Source: Vermamoeba vermiformis (Eukaryota > Tubulinea > Echinamoebida). From it: a DNA stretch of 64,000 nucleotides. The stretch covers positions 186,001 to 250,000 of the forward strand of contig JBEWZL010000063.1 in assembly GCA_045837725.1 (NCBI GenBank). The letters run 5' to 3'. A program made the translations under genes and the position numbers. Of this stretch, positions 1-9,271 are shown in pieces (the stretch's first letter is position 1; every line of letters starts with the position of its first letter). The notes under the pieces are model-generated. The model was given only the letters and a program-made list of their open reading frames with translations, ran no database searches and had not been told where the DNA came from.

Positions 1-232
1 GAATTAATAAAAATCAGCATTATTATAATTCAATATTTTTACAATTAAACGATAATGCATGGGCGTAAATAAATAAAAATGCGCCAAATTAATGAAATTC
101 GAATTTTTCTGATCGAAGATACTGTTCAGGTGCTTCGCGAAATTATTTAATAATAACGTGGGAGTTAATATAATATTGTTAATGTAATTTACTTTACCAC
201 GACCAACGTGGGATTTGGAAATCCAAGACCGT
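1..232. other. AT-rich flank, no gene seen
   Basis: This stretch holds no open frame of note, no RNA gene and no repeat shared with the rest of the window. Its last bases, ACCGT at 228-232, match the bases just after the retrotransposon's right end, so it is the left target flank of that insertion. Confidence 0.6.
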
Positions 233-406
233 TGCGACGATCCAATGTCGCTTTGGAAATTCCGTTTTCCTAAAATAGAAATATTAGTTTGTAAACCGTT
301 TTTGTATCTTTTTCGTATTTCGAATAAAGCACCACAACAGGTATTTTCTTACCTATTGTCTGTCTCCGTACTGATCTGATCCGTGAAGATAGTCTGCATC
401 TTCATA
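233..406 (+). repeat. 5' LTR of the Ty3/gypsy element
   Basis: The repeat begins TGCGACG and ends near TCTTCATA. It matches 6615-6788 base for base by eye. It holds an AATAAA at 323-328, the usual poly(A) signal of an LTR. At 174 bp it is at the short end for gypsy elements. Confidence 0.93.
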
Positions 407-408
407 TT

Positions 409-426
409 TGGTGCGCCCTTCGCCTG
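409..426 (+). other. Putative primer-binding site
   Basis: TGGTGCGCCC starts two or three bases after the 5' LTR. A TGG start pairs with the CCA end of a tRNA, the usual minus-strand primer in this family. I cannot tell which tRNA without a tRNA set from the host. Confidence 0.55.
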
Positions 427-474
427 AATCCGTACTCCGTCTCTGCAACCGCGCCTTCATTTTCCACGTAGCTA

Positions 475-3400
475 ATGGAGAAGAATACGCCTGTTTCACG
501 CTCGTCCTCTAGAAAGGGGGAGAAGCGTCCGTCACATCTGTCAACGTACCACATCGAACAAACTTCAAACGGTAGTGATCACGATTTTTGGGTCGAACAT
601 CATGGGAGCGATGACTCCGACGACCAGATTACTTGGGACGATCTTGCCTATCTCGAGTCAAGCTCTGAAGACAGTTCCGAAGTCGAGCACAACCCGTCAC
701 ATCCAAGATCTGTGAATCGAAAGATCGAACCGACATCGGAAAAGAAGTCCAACAAGAAGAAGAATGTCCTTAAGGAATTTCTGGTTACCCATGCGACTCT
801 TTTGAAATCACTGTCGATCGAAGTCAAAGCGCTGCGTAAAGAACTCGATGAAACGAAGCGCAAGAAGAAGAGCAAGAAAGCTCCGCAAGAAGATCTGAAT
901 AAGACTATTTATCGTCCTTCTACTGAGCGCGATAACGATTCTGAGGACGATAGATCTGAAACTCCGCCCAAGAAGAAACTGTCCTTCAACACTCCAGGAC
1001 ACTCAACGCCTTATCGACCTCGAGGCGAAGAAGGACTCATTAATGACGATGGTCCTTATTTGGAGATTGGTCTGCAAGAGTCCATCAAGTTTCCTGCTGG
1101 TGCCGACCAACTTGAGACTTTCCAAGGCGAACAAGGTGACACGTTTGCGCTTTGGTGGGCTCACTTCCGTCGAATCTCTGCCAAGTGGAGCGACTCTGTT
1201 CGCGTCCACGTGCTGCTGGCTAAGTTTGGCCGCAATCCTCGTGCATGGCTCTTGAATGTGCTTGAAAACAAGATCACGTGGAATGGTCTTGTCAATGAAA
1301 TCGAACGCGCGTACTCGTCCCTCAACTCTGACACGGAGCTGCGCCAGAGCATGCGAAAGCTCAAGTGGTTGCCGAGTACCAAGAAGACTGCTCAAGTTTG
1401 GCTCCAGAAGATGGAAGCTCTGCGCGTGCGAATGAAAGAGAAGATCCCCGACAAGGAATTCTTGCGTCTGATCTTTGATGACTGTCTCCCGGCGAAAAAT
1501 CGCATGTATTTAGGAGACCCTGACAATTACTCGACGTATTTGGACTTCCGTGCAAAGTTGCTTCAACACGAGCTCACCTTCATGCAAGTGCTAGAAGAAG
1601 AGAACAATGAGCGTCAGAAGAACCACAACAATCGCGGTAGTGCTAAGAGTCCTGCCCCTGCAAAGGCCCAGTCAACAACTGCTGCCACTACGACCCCTGC
1701 GACGTCAACGACAACAGACGCCGCCACGACCGAGGTAAAGAGCAAGCCGGATGCATCAGGCGTCACTTGCCATTATTGTAAGCAATTGGGTCATTACAAA
1801 TCCGATTGCCCTAAAAAGAAGCGAAATGCTTTCATGTATGTCGCTTCTTCCGATCCAGGACCGTCCGAGGAGTCTTCGTCTGATACTGATGAGGACTCTG
1901 AGGAGTCTATTCAAGGCTCTCCGGGATCTAGCGTAGCCATCGAGCCTGTCGACGAAAACTCCGCTGAGCCTGTCATCGTCTCAGTTCATCATAGTTCGTC
2001 AATGCGTCAACAAATACAGGCATCTCGCGGCGATGGAGACGCTAGCCCACCCGTCCCCGATCGGCAAGTACCTCTCTATTCTATCCCACAACGCGTGTGG
2101 ATGCCAGACCTGATTGATACTGATGACTTCGGAACACCAGTTCGCTGGACTACACAACAAATTATTCCAACCGTCAACAACGCTGTTGTCCCGGATTTCC
2201 CGATCCCTGGTGTTCTTCCTGACACCCCTGGCTTGTCCCCCGAGCTGCTGATTCAGTTTGACGACATGCCTCAGCCTGAGCCTGGCAACAACACCAACGT
2301 TCAAGTGCCTGGTTCACCCCCTGTTTCTGTTTCAACGGAGACATCACTGCCCTCGCCCTTGAAAGACATCGTCATAGGCGACAAGAAGAGCCGTTTGTCC
2401 TCCGTGACTCCTGCTGAGACCGTCGTGACTATCGACGAGAACCCCTTCAAGTGTCTGTTGGACTCTGGTTCGAACGTCTCGCTCATTACAGCAGCTGCAT
2501 TGCAATTGTTGCCTGTTAATAGCTTCACTGTAATCCCCGCTAGCGACTCTTTTAAAGTCGGCAATAGCGAGTCTGTCTCCCTTCATGGTGCGGTGTATTT
2601 GCCCGTGACCATGTGTTCTTTGACTGTTCCAGTGCGTTTTGAAATCGTAGACCAATTCGAAGGCTACGACGTAGTCATTGGTCTTGACGAGATGATTCGT
2701 CTCGACATGGATTTATGTCTGCCGCTACGACAATTTAATTTGCCCGGTGGACATCCACAACTTTTGTGGATTGGCTACGCCCCAACGCACAAGATCCCTG
2801 TCCTGTCCTATGCTCCCGGTCCTTTTGCTGACAAACAGGTCCTTCAACCGTCTGTCACAACCCCTGTCAAAGTACGACTGCCAGTTGTCATTCCATCGAA
2901 TATGTTTTTCCGCATCGTCGATCCAACATGCCAAGATGCGTTTATTTTGACGCAAGATATTATTCAAGGCAGTGACAGTTTGTTTTATGAGCTCGACGCT
3001 TATAATCCTAGACTCGCCCGAGTGCATCTACTCAACGGGTTGCGGATCGCGAACATCGAGATCGTTGGAACTGATTCTCTCTTCCAAAAAGGGGAGAAGA
3101 AGGTCAATATAGAAGACAAGAATAATAACAACATGACTGTTGACCCAGAAGTTCCGACTTCGGCATCTGCTTCGACATCTGTTTCAACGTCAACGTCAAC
3201 AAATCAGAATTCCGACTCACAAAATCTTGATCCGGCAATGTTTGGTCTGAAGATTGGCAAACTAGAAGCTGAACAAAGAGCCAAGTTAGATCTATTGATT
3301 GCGAAATATTCATCAATTTTCGATCGACCCAAGAAGTGGGGTGCCAACATCCGCGTTCAGCACCAGATCGAACTGAAGCCCGATGCTGTCCCGTATCGTA

Positions 3401-6400
3401 CAACACCAAGACGCGTGCCTCCTCTCCAACAGAAGTCCCTGGATGATCAAATTGAAGACTTGCTGAAGCGTGGTATTATCCGTAAGTCCTCAAGTCCTTG
3501 GGCCTCGCCAATCGTACTGGTTAAGAAGAAGGATGGGTCTTGGCGAATCTGCATTGATTTCCGCATTCTCAATGACAAGACGAAAAAGGTTGCCTATCCC
3601 TTGCAACGAATCGACGCTGCACTCGACGGTATGGCTTACGCGAAGATCCTCTCGTCATTCGATCTTGAGAAGGGCTATTTTCAACTCAAGCTTCAAGAAG
3701 AGGACATTGAGAAGACTGCCTTCGTAGTACCCAACGGCCACTACGAATTTGTGTTCCTGCCGTTTGGTCTGACCAACGCACCTGCGACTTTTCAACGTGC
3801 CATGGACGACCTCTTCCGTGAAGAACTTTTCAAGTTCCTGATTGTTTATTTGGACGATATCATCGTCTATTCAGAGTCATTCGATCAACACTTGGAACAC
3901 CTCGAGATTTTATTCAAGAAATTGCAAGAGGCCAATTTGTACCTCAACTCGCCCAAGTGTCAACTCTGTCAAGACAAGGTCAATTACCTGGGTCACGTCG
4001 TCGGATCCAAAGGTATCGAGACTAATGGCGACAAGACCAAGGCTGTCAATAGCATGGAGCCGCCTCGTAACGTCAAACAGCTGCGCAGTTTCCTTGGAAT
4101 GGTTGGTTACTATCGCCGCTTCATTCAAGACTTCGCGACTCTCGCCGACCCTCTGCACAGACTGTTGAAGAAAGATGTCCCGTGGAATTGGAGTCTAGAC
4201 TGTCAGTATTCGTTCTTAGAACTCAAGAGTCGACTCACCAAGGCCCCAATCCTTGCTTTCCCGCACATGGACAAACCGTTTATTCTGCAAACCGACGCTA
4301 GCAACACTGGTATTGGCGCAGTTCTTGCCCAAGTCCAAGATGGTGAAGAAAGAGTGATTGCGTACTACAGTCGCGCCTTGCTGCCTGCCGAACGCAACTA
4401 CCACACCACTGACCTCGAGTGTCTCGCCGTCGTCGCTGCTCTGAAACACTTTCGCTGTTATTTGCTTGGCAGTGAATTCGAAGTGTTTACTGACCACTCT
4501 GCGCTGACTACTTTCCTGACTCGCAAACAAACCTCTGCCAGACTCCTGCGTTGGGCTCTCGAACTCGCTGAGTTTGGTAATTTCAAGATCAGTCACCGTT
4601 CTGGCACCAAGAATGCCAACGCTGATGGGCTCTCGCGCCTGGGTTCTGAGCGCGAAGACCAGCCTCGTGTCAATCACGCTGTTAGGACTATCAAGCCCTG
4701 TCAACTGTTTGTCTTGCATGGCACGAAGGATCGTCCTAGCTCAGTACAACTCAACTACGGAGAAATCTCGCAACTTCAACGCGAAGACGTTTGGCTGAAT
4801 CATATCTACGAGAGCATCGTCAATAGCAAAGTGCCTGACGACCCTGATGTAGCCAAAAGCGTTGCTGCTCAAAGAGACCTCTACATACTTGAAAATCAAG
4901 TCCTGCATCGCATCTACTCTGTCGAATCCAGTCACCGCCGTCACGAGACTCGCAAGCTCGTTGCTGTTCCACGCAGTCAAGTCCCGACCATTCTCAACGC
5001 GATGCACTGCAATGTCGAAGGCTCCCACCTTGGCATTGACCGTACCTACGAGAAAATTCGTCTGCACTTTCATTGGCCGTCAATGTATGGTGACATACGC
5101 CGCTTCGTTAAGGAGTGCGCGACTTGCGCAAAGAAGAAGCCGCCTGTGCGTTCCCCTGCTGGCCTGTTGATGCCAATCCGAGCTGCTGGACCATGGGACA
5201 CTGTTGGTGTCGATATCCTTGGCCCCTTGCCCATCACTCAGTCCAAGCACCGCTATATTGTCGTTTTTACCGACTACCTGACCAAATGGGTCGAAGCTTT
5301 CCCCATGAAGGACGCTGACGCAAAGACCCTGGCTCGTATATTCGTCATGGAGATCATATCTCGCCACGGAGCGCCTCGCAAGCTCATCTCTGATCGTGGT
5401 TCAATCTTCCTGTCAGAACTCAGCACTGCTATTTACGAATTCATGAATATCAAGAAGCTGTTCACGACTCCGTACCACCCCCAGACCGATGGTCTCACGG
5501 AGCGATTCAACAAGACAATTGCGCAAATGTTGACAGCTTACGTCGATCTGCATCAGACTAATTGGGATCAAATCCTGCCGTTAGCGCTACTTGCGTACCG
5601 CACTGCCCGTCAATCCTCGACAAGAGAGACTCCATTCTTCATGACCTATGGTCGCGATGCCTTTTTGCCGCTCAATCGTATTTACCCGTCAGAATTGGAT
5701 GAAGAGTACTCTCCCGACGAGTATACTTTCAAATTACTCGAGAACCTGAAGGCTGCATTTAAAATGGCTGATGTTAACGAAGACACTGCCAAGGCTGCTC
5801 AAGAACGCAACTATAACCCTGGACGCAAACCGGTGACATTTGAAGTCGAACAACTGGTTTGGTACTATTCTCCGAAGCGTGTCAAGAATCAAGTTCAAAA
5901 GTTAAGCCCGCTTTGGACTGGACCGTACCTCGTCGCTCAACAGCTCAGTCCTGTCGTCTATTTGATTGAAGACATTGACACTGGCAAGAAATTTGCTGCG
6001 AACATTCAACGACTCAAATCGTGCGAAATTTCATACGCTGAAGCGAAGAAACTCCGCCTTCGAGGCCTGCAACTACGCGACTCAGCTCAAAAGGGGGAGA
6101 AGATTCCTGAAGAATTGACCCCTACGGAACAGAAATTTTTAGAACAAGTTGAAGCCATGGACAAGTTCGACCTGTTTGACAAAGCTGAATCTGATCCGTC
6201 AAATTCAACATCCGTCAAACAAGAAGCTGAAATTTCTGCGGAAAATGCTGCTATTGAGCAAATCACTAAAGAAGAGGCTGATTTCATCGTGTCTCCTGAA
6301 GACGAAGTATTCCCGATAGTTCCGACTAAGGTCAGTCATTTCTTTGACGCATTATTCCGAATGTACACGACATTCCGCGACATTTCTACGTTCAAGATTA

Positions 6401-6603
6401 ACAAAATGGCCCAACAACTCGATCAGTTCTTTGATAAGCCGTTTATTATGGGTTCTACAGAACGAAAGAAACTCCTCGCCGAATTGAAGACTGCTAAGAA
6501 GTCCCGATCCGCTCTTTTGAAATTCCTCTTGGATTGCACTAGCAATTTCATGATTAAATTTGCTAGTAGCATTGATCGCCACCCTGACATACCGTCCGCC
6601 TAA
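475..6603 (+). CDS. Gag-Pol polyprotein of the Ty3/gypsy element
   Basis: A single 2042-residue frame starts at the first ATG after the leader. The N-terminus is charged and Ser/Lys/Asp-rich. A retrotransposon Gag region lies at about residues 205-390 and a CCHC zinc knuckle (CHYCKQLGHYKSDC) at about 432-445. The aspartic protease motif LLDSGSNVSLIT is near 661. Reverse transcriptase spans about 1000-1180 with YLDDII near 1125. RNase H starts near 1270 (TDAS). The integrase zinc region (H-H-C-C) is at about 1510-1550, followed by the DDE core with VDILGPLP near 1580. After the integrase C-terminal barrel (WTGPYLV) come some 170 residues I cannot assign. Gag and Pol share one frame, as in several Ty3/gypsy lineages. 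No chromodomain was recognised. Confidence 0.95.
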   Translation: MEKNTPVSRSSSRKGEKRPSHLSTYHIEQTSNGSDHDFWVEHHGSDDSDDQITWDDLAYLESSSEDSSEVEHNPSHPRSVNRKIEPTSEKKSNKKKNVLKEFLVTHATLLKSLSIEVKALRKELDETKRKKKSKKAPQEDLNKTIYRPSTERDNDSEDDRSETPPKKKLSFNTPGHSTPYRPRGEEGLINDDGPYLEIGLQESIKFPAGADQLETFQGEQGDTFALWWAHFRRISAKWSDSVRVHVLLAKFGRNPRAWLLNVLENKITWNGLVNEIERAYSSLNSDTELRQSMRKLKWLPSTKKTAQVWLQKMEALRVRMKEKIPDKEFLRLIFDDCLPAKNRMYLGDPDNYSTYLDFRAKLLQHELTFMQVLEEENNERQKNHNNRGSAKSPAPAKAQSTTAATTTPATSTTTDAATTEVKSKPDASGVTCHYCKQLGHYKSDCPKKKRNAFMYVASSDPGPSEESSSDTDEDSEESIQGSPGSSVAIEPVDENSAEPVIVSVHHSSSMRQQIQASRGDGDASPPVPDRQVPLYSIPQRVWMPDLIDTDDFGTPVRWTTQQIIPTVNNAVVPDFPIPGVLPDTPGLSPELLIQFDDMPQPEPGNNTNVQVPGSPPVSVSTETSLPSPLKDIVIGDKKSRLSSVTPAETVVTIDENPFKCLLDSGSNVSLITAAALQLLPVNSFTVIPASDSFKVGNSESVSLHGAVYLPVTMCSLTVPVRFEIVDQFEGYDVVIGLDEMIRLDMDLCLPLRQFNLPGGHPQLLWIGYAPTHKIPVLSYAPGPFADKQVLQPSVTTPVKVRLPVVIPSNMFFRIVDPTCQDAFILTQDIIQGSDSLFYELDAYNPRLARVHLLNGLRIANIEIVGTDSLFQKGEKKVNIEDKNNNNMTVDPEVPTSASASTSVSTSTSTNQNSDSQNLDPAMFGLKIGKLEAEQRAKLDLLIAKYSSIFDRPKKWGANIRVQHQIELKPDAVPYRTTPRRVPPLQQKSLDDQIEDLLKRGIIRKSSSPWASPIVLVKKKDGSWRICIDFRILNDKTKKVAYPLQRIDAALDGMAYAKILSSFDLEKGYFQLKLQEEDIEKTAFVVPNGHYEFVFLPFGLTNAPATFQRAMDDLFREELFKFLIVYLDDIIVYSESFDQHLEHLEILFKKLQEANLYLNSPKCQLCQDKVNYLGHVVGSKGIETNGDKTKAVNSMEPPRNVKQLRSFLGMVGYYRRFIQDFATLADPLHRLLKKDVPWNWSLDCQYSFLELKSRLTKAPILAFPHMDKPFILQTDASNTGIGAVLAQVQDGEERVIAYYSRALLPAERNYHTTDLECLAVVAALKHFRCYLLGSEFEVFTDHSALTTFLTRKQTSARLLRWALELAEFGNFKISHRSGTKNANADGLSRLGSEREDQPRVNHAVRTIKPCQLFVLHGTKDRPSSVQLNYGEISQLQREDVWLNHIYESIVNSKVPDDPDVAKSVAAQRDLYILENQVLHRIYSVESSHRRHETRKLVAVPRSQVPTILNAMHCNVEGSHLGIDRTYEKIRLHFHWPSMYGDIRRFVKECATCAKKKPPVRSPAGLLMPIRAAGPWDTVGVDILGPLPITQSKHRYIVVFTDYLTKWVEAFPMKDADAKTLARIFVMEIISRHGAPRKLISDRGSIFLSELSTAIYEFMNIKKLFTTPYHPQTDGLTERFNKTIAQMLTAYVDLHQTNWDQILPLALLAYRTARQSSTRETPFFMTYGRDAFLPLNRIYPSELDEEYSPDEYTFKLLENLKAAFKMADVNEDTAKAAQERNYNPGRKPVTFEVEQLVWYYSPKRVKNQVQKLSPLWTGPYLVAQQLSPVVYLIEDIDTGKKFAANIQRLKSCEISYAEAKKLRLRGLQLRDSAQKGEKIPEELTPTEQKFLEQVEAMDKFDLFDKAESDPSNSTSVKQEAEISAENAAIEQITKEEADFIVSPEDEVFPIVPTKVSHFFDALFRMYTTFRDISTFKINKMAQQLDQFFDKPFIMGSTERKKLLAELKTAKKSRSALLKFLLDCTSNFMIKFASSIDRHPDIPSA

Positions 6604-6614
6604 AGGGAGGTGAG
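6602..6614 (+). other. Polypurine tract
   Basis: AAAGGGAGGTGAG, all purines but one, abuts the 3' LTR and overlaps the end of the gag-pol stop codon. This is the expected plus-strand primer site of an LTR retrotransposon. Confidence 0.75.
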
Positions 6615-6788
6615 TGCGACGATCCAATGTCGCTTTGGAAATTCCGTTTTCCTAAAATAGAAATATTAGTTTGTAAACCGTTTTTGTATCTTTTTCGTAT
6701 TTCGAATAAAGCACCACAACAGGTATTTTCTTACCTATTGTCTGTCTCCGTACTGATCTGATCCGTGAAGATAGTCTGCATCTTCATA
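6615..6788 (+). repeat. 3' LTR of the Ty3/gypsy element
   Basis: This copy is identical by eye to 233-406, including the AATAAA. It is followed directly by the repeated target bases CCGT. Confidence 0.93.
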
Positions 6789-6830
6789 CCGTGCCAACCT
6801 TTTATTGTAAATTGCTACATTATAATACAT

Positions 6831-6850
6831 AAAGTCTAATGTTAGACTTT
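6831..6850. other. Short hairpin-forming inverted repeat
   Basis: AAAGTCTAA and TTAGACTTT form a perfect 9-bp inverted repeat around TG. It lies between the retrotransposon and the stop codon of the minus-strand U-box gene, so it would fall in that gene's 3' region. A role in 3' end formation is only a guess. Confidence 0.4.
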
Positions 6851-6936
6851 TAATCTAATCGCTAGCATTCAACAAAATAATTTAACTTGTGCTCAATCTG
6901 CTCGCAAACAAAAAAGGTAAAAAACCGCAACTACTC

Positions 6937-9271
6937 TTATTTCTTGTTCGCGCCAATATTATCCATTGTCTGTACTGGTGTCAGTTGCTTGTTTGACAAT
7001 TGAAGACCAGTCATGGGAGAAGTATTGTTGTTCTTCAGCCACAGTTCGATTGCTGTTCTCTCGTACGTGTGACCGTCACTCGCAACCACTGGCTCCTTCA
7101 TCACGTCATGGGTGATGGGACATATCGGTGCTTCTTCACTTTCATCGTCACTTGCATTCAATTCCGTTGTTCGATCGGCAAACTTGGGGTCTTTTTCGCT
7201 GTTTTGTACAGGCGCTCCTAACAAGAGCGGAGTCGATTTCACTTGCTTATTGTTGTCTTTATCGCCCTCTTCGTCATGGTCGCTTTCGGGCACCGAGAAG
7301 CGTCGTATCTTTACTTCCGAGTTTTCTAGTGAGAGCTGCTTTGGTTGCGGTTGCTGAGTACCAAAACTTGAAGCGAATGGCGAATTTGCAATAGGAGCAA
7401 AACTAAATCCGAATTGGACAGGCGATGTAACCGAGTTGTCTTGCGATAGCTGCTTCGGTTGTGGTTGCGTAGAAGAATTCACAACGGGACTGTGAGTACC
7501 AAAACTTGAGGCGAATGGCGAGTTTGCAGCAGGAGCAAAACTAAATCCGGATCCGAATTGGACCGGCGATGCAACCGAGTTGTCTTGCAATAGCTGTGTT
7601 GGTTGCGTCAAAGGATTTGCAGCGGAATTTTGGGTACCAAAACCTGATCCGAATGGTGAATTTGCAACAGGAGCGAAACTGAATCCGGATCCGAATTGGA
7701 CCGGCGATGCACCTGCTGCAGAAGTTTTCTCCTGTTGACCGAGCTTAGTCGCATCATCGTTACTTGATTTTATCCGATATTTGATTTTCCGACGTCGGGC
7801 AATCTCTTCCTCGTCCGTTGTGTTGGCAGGAGAAAACACAGAAGTACTCGCAAAAGATGGTCCAGATTCTTGTCGTGGAGCACTACTAAACCCAAACGAA
7901 GGTACGGAGGCGAAGCCCTTGAACTCCGGTACTGGTGACTGTACTTTTTGATCTTCATCTTGTGCTGGCTTGTTATTGACTTTGGCGGATTGTTCGTTGT
8001 TGTTCGCATTGGACCTTGCCAAAGCTTGCGTCTCAGACAGGGAGTCTTTAAGTATTGCAATCTCTTTCTGCAATTTGACGACGTCACCGAGTGCTTTGAT
8101 TTGAAGGTGGTGCGTCAGATCCAACTTTTCCAAAAATGCTAGTTCAGCCCCAGTTATCTATTAAGTATAGAGTTAAGACCTTGTAGAGCTGAAATAAGTA
8201 TTTGAGACTTGCCTGATGCTTCCTAAAGACATCGACCAAGTGACCAAACTTGTTGTCTTCGAGCCACGTGCACACAGTGTCGTTGTTCCACTGCAGCACT
8301 CCTGCAGGTATCGTGTAGATGTCGCGACGAGTTTGAACCAAGTAAATATACATTTGGAGCTTCTTGGCGTCTTTGAAAGTTAGTTCAAGAGTGGCTGTCA
8401 AATCGCTTGCGTCAAGTGTCAAAAGCACTGCGCCGTCAATTTTGTTCGCCGAAAATGAAGTTGAATATTTTTGCAATCCAATGTCACTTAACAAGAATAA
8501 AACATCCTCGCAGCTCCATTCAGCAATATCGACTTGAAGTTTTTTCTGCCATTTCTGAAGTGCGGGTTCGTTCGTCCTTAGCGAAGCTTGAAACACCTGC
8601 AGATTGATTTGTAAATCTTGTTCAGCTCGTTTACGATCTTCCAAGTCTTTCGAGTCTGATTTGACTTGTGCGGTGACTTTTGCCAGTTTGATTTCAACGT
8701 CGTCAAGTTGCTTTCGTAATTTGTCTCGTTGTTCGGTCAGCGATTGACACTCAATTTTTGTGACGTCCAAAGCGACTTCAGCCTCGTTGTTTTTTGTCCG
8801 CATTTCTTCCAACAAGGGCTGCAAAGACTGAATAGCTAAGGAGTCGATAAACGTCTTGGTGCTCAAATCGACCTGGCAAGAGTAGTGCAAGTTAAAGGCT
8901 AGATATTCCGTGCTATGGTCTTTGATGTACGCTGCAAGTTCGTCCCATCTCTTATTCGCAATTAAATGTGCTGGGCTTTGTCCTTTCCTTTCGATCAAGA
9001 TTGACAGCTTTGCGGCCCGTTCCTCTAAGAAAATGTTACAAGAGTGTCTAATAAGAAATTGATTACGTACGTGTGGTGAATTCGTTCGGTGAAATTTCGT
9101 TATAAGTATCTTCGTTTTGTCCTAGCAAAAGATTTAACGTGGGTCAGGTCGTCGTGGTAAACTTACTTCGAATTGATACTTTTATAACTGTAGGGTTCTT
9201 TTGTAACGCTTCAACTATTGGCTTGACGGCTGTTAGAGGAGGGTCTAACCCTGCGAATCCGAGCAGACGTA
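6937..9271 (-). CDS. Ankyrin-like/coiled-coil/SAM-SAM/U-box region, continuous with upstream kinase
   Basis: Read on the minus strand, the order is as follows. First comes a short repeat-like piece (about 9270-9175, AVKPIVEALQKNP), then a small exon (about 9123-9072). An ankyrin-like stretch (GQSPAHLIANKRWDELAAYI) leads into a coiled coil around 8850-8600. SAM domain 1 follows (WSCEDVLFLLSDIGLQ, about 8520-8340) and SAM 2 (LQWNNDTVCTWLEDNKFGHL), which is split by an intron near 8213-8160. Then come three FG-rich repeats and a C-terminal U-box (CPITHDVMKEPVVASDG, near 7110). U-boxes are RING-like E2-binding domains of ubiquitin ligases. No ATG opens this part: the frame runs straight in from the kinase exon to the left, with matching splice phases. 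It is therefore either the tail of a chimeric receptor or a U-box gene that lost its own start. Confidence 0.75.
7330..7720 (-). repeat. Three tandem FG-rich protein repeats
   Basis: Three copies of a roughly 40-residue unit, each with the core SPVQFG(SG)FSFAP and then NSPF and SFG(T), separate the SAM domains from the U-box. The DNA copies are clearly alike but not identical. Phe-Gly spacing of this kind is typical of nucleoporin-like, intrinsically disordered segments. Confidence 0.8.

Larger units (their letters stand above)
233..6788 (+). mobile_element. Ty3/gypsy LTR retrotransposon, looks whole
   Basis: Two 174-bp direct repeats (233-406 and 6615-6788) read as identical and flank one long gag-pol frame. 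A primer-binding-type sequence beginning TGG follows the left repeat, and a purine-rich tract precedes the right one. The flanks repeat CCGT (or ACCGT, if the repeats end CAT) at 228-232 and 6788-6792, as expected for a 4-5 bp target duplication. The domain order protease, reverse transcriptase, RNase H, integrase is that of Ty3/gypsy (Metaviridae). Identical repeats and an open coding frame point to a very recent insertion. It lies about 150 bp beyond the stop codon of the minus-strand U-box gene, so it sits in that gene's 3' flank or 3' UTR. Confidence 0.95.
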
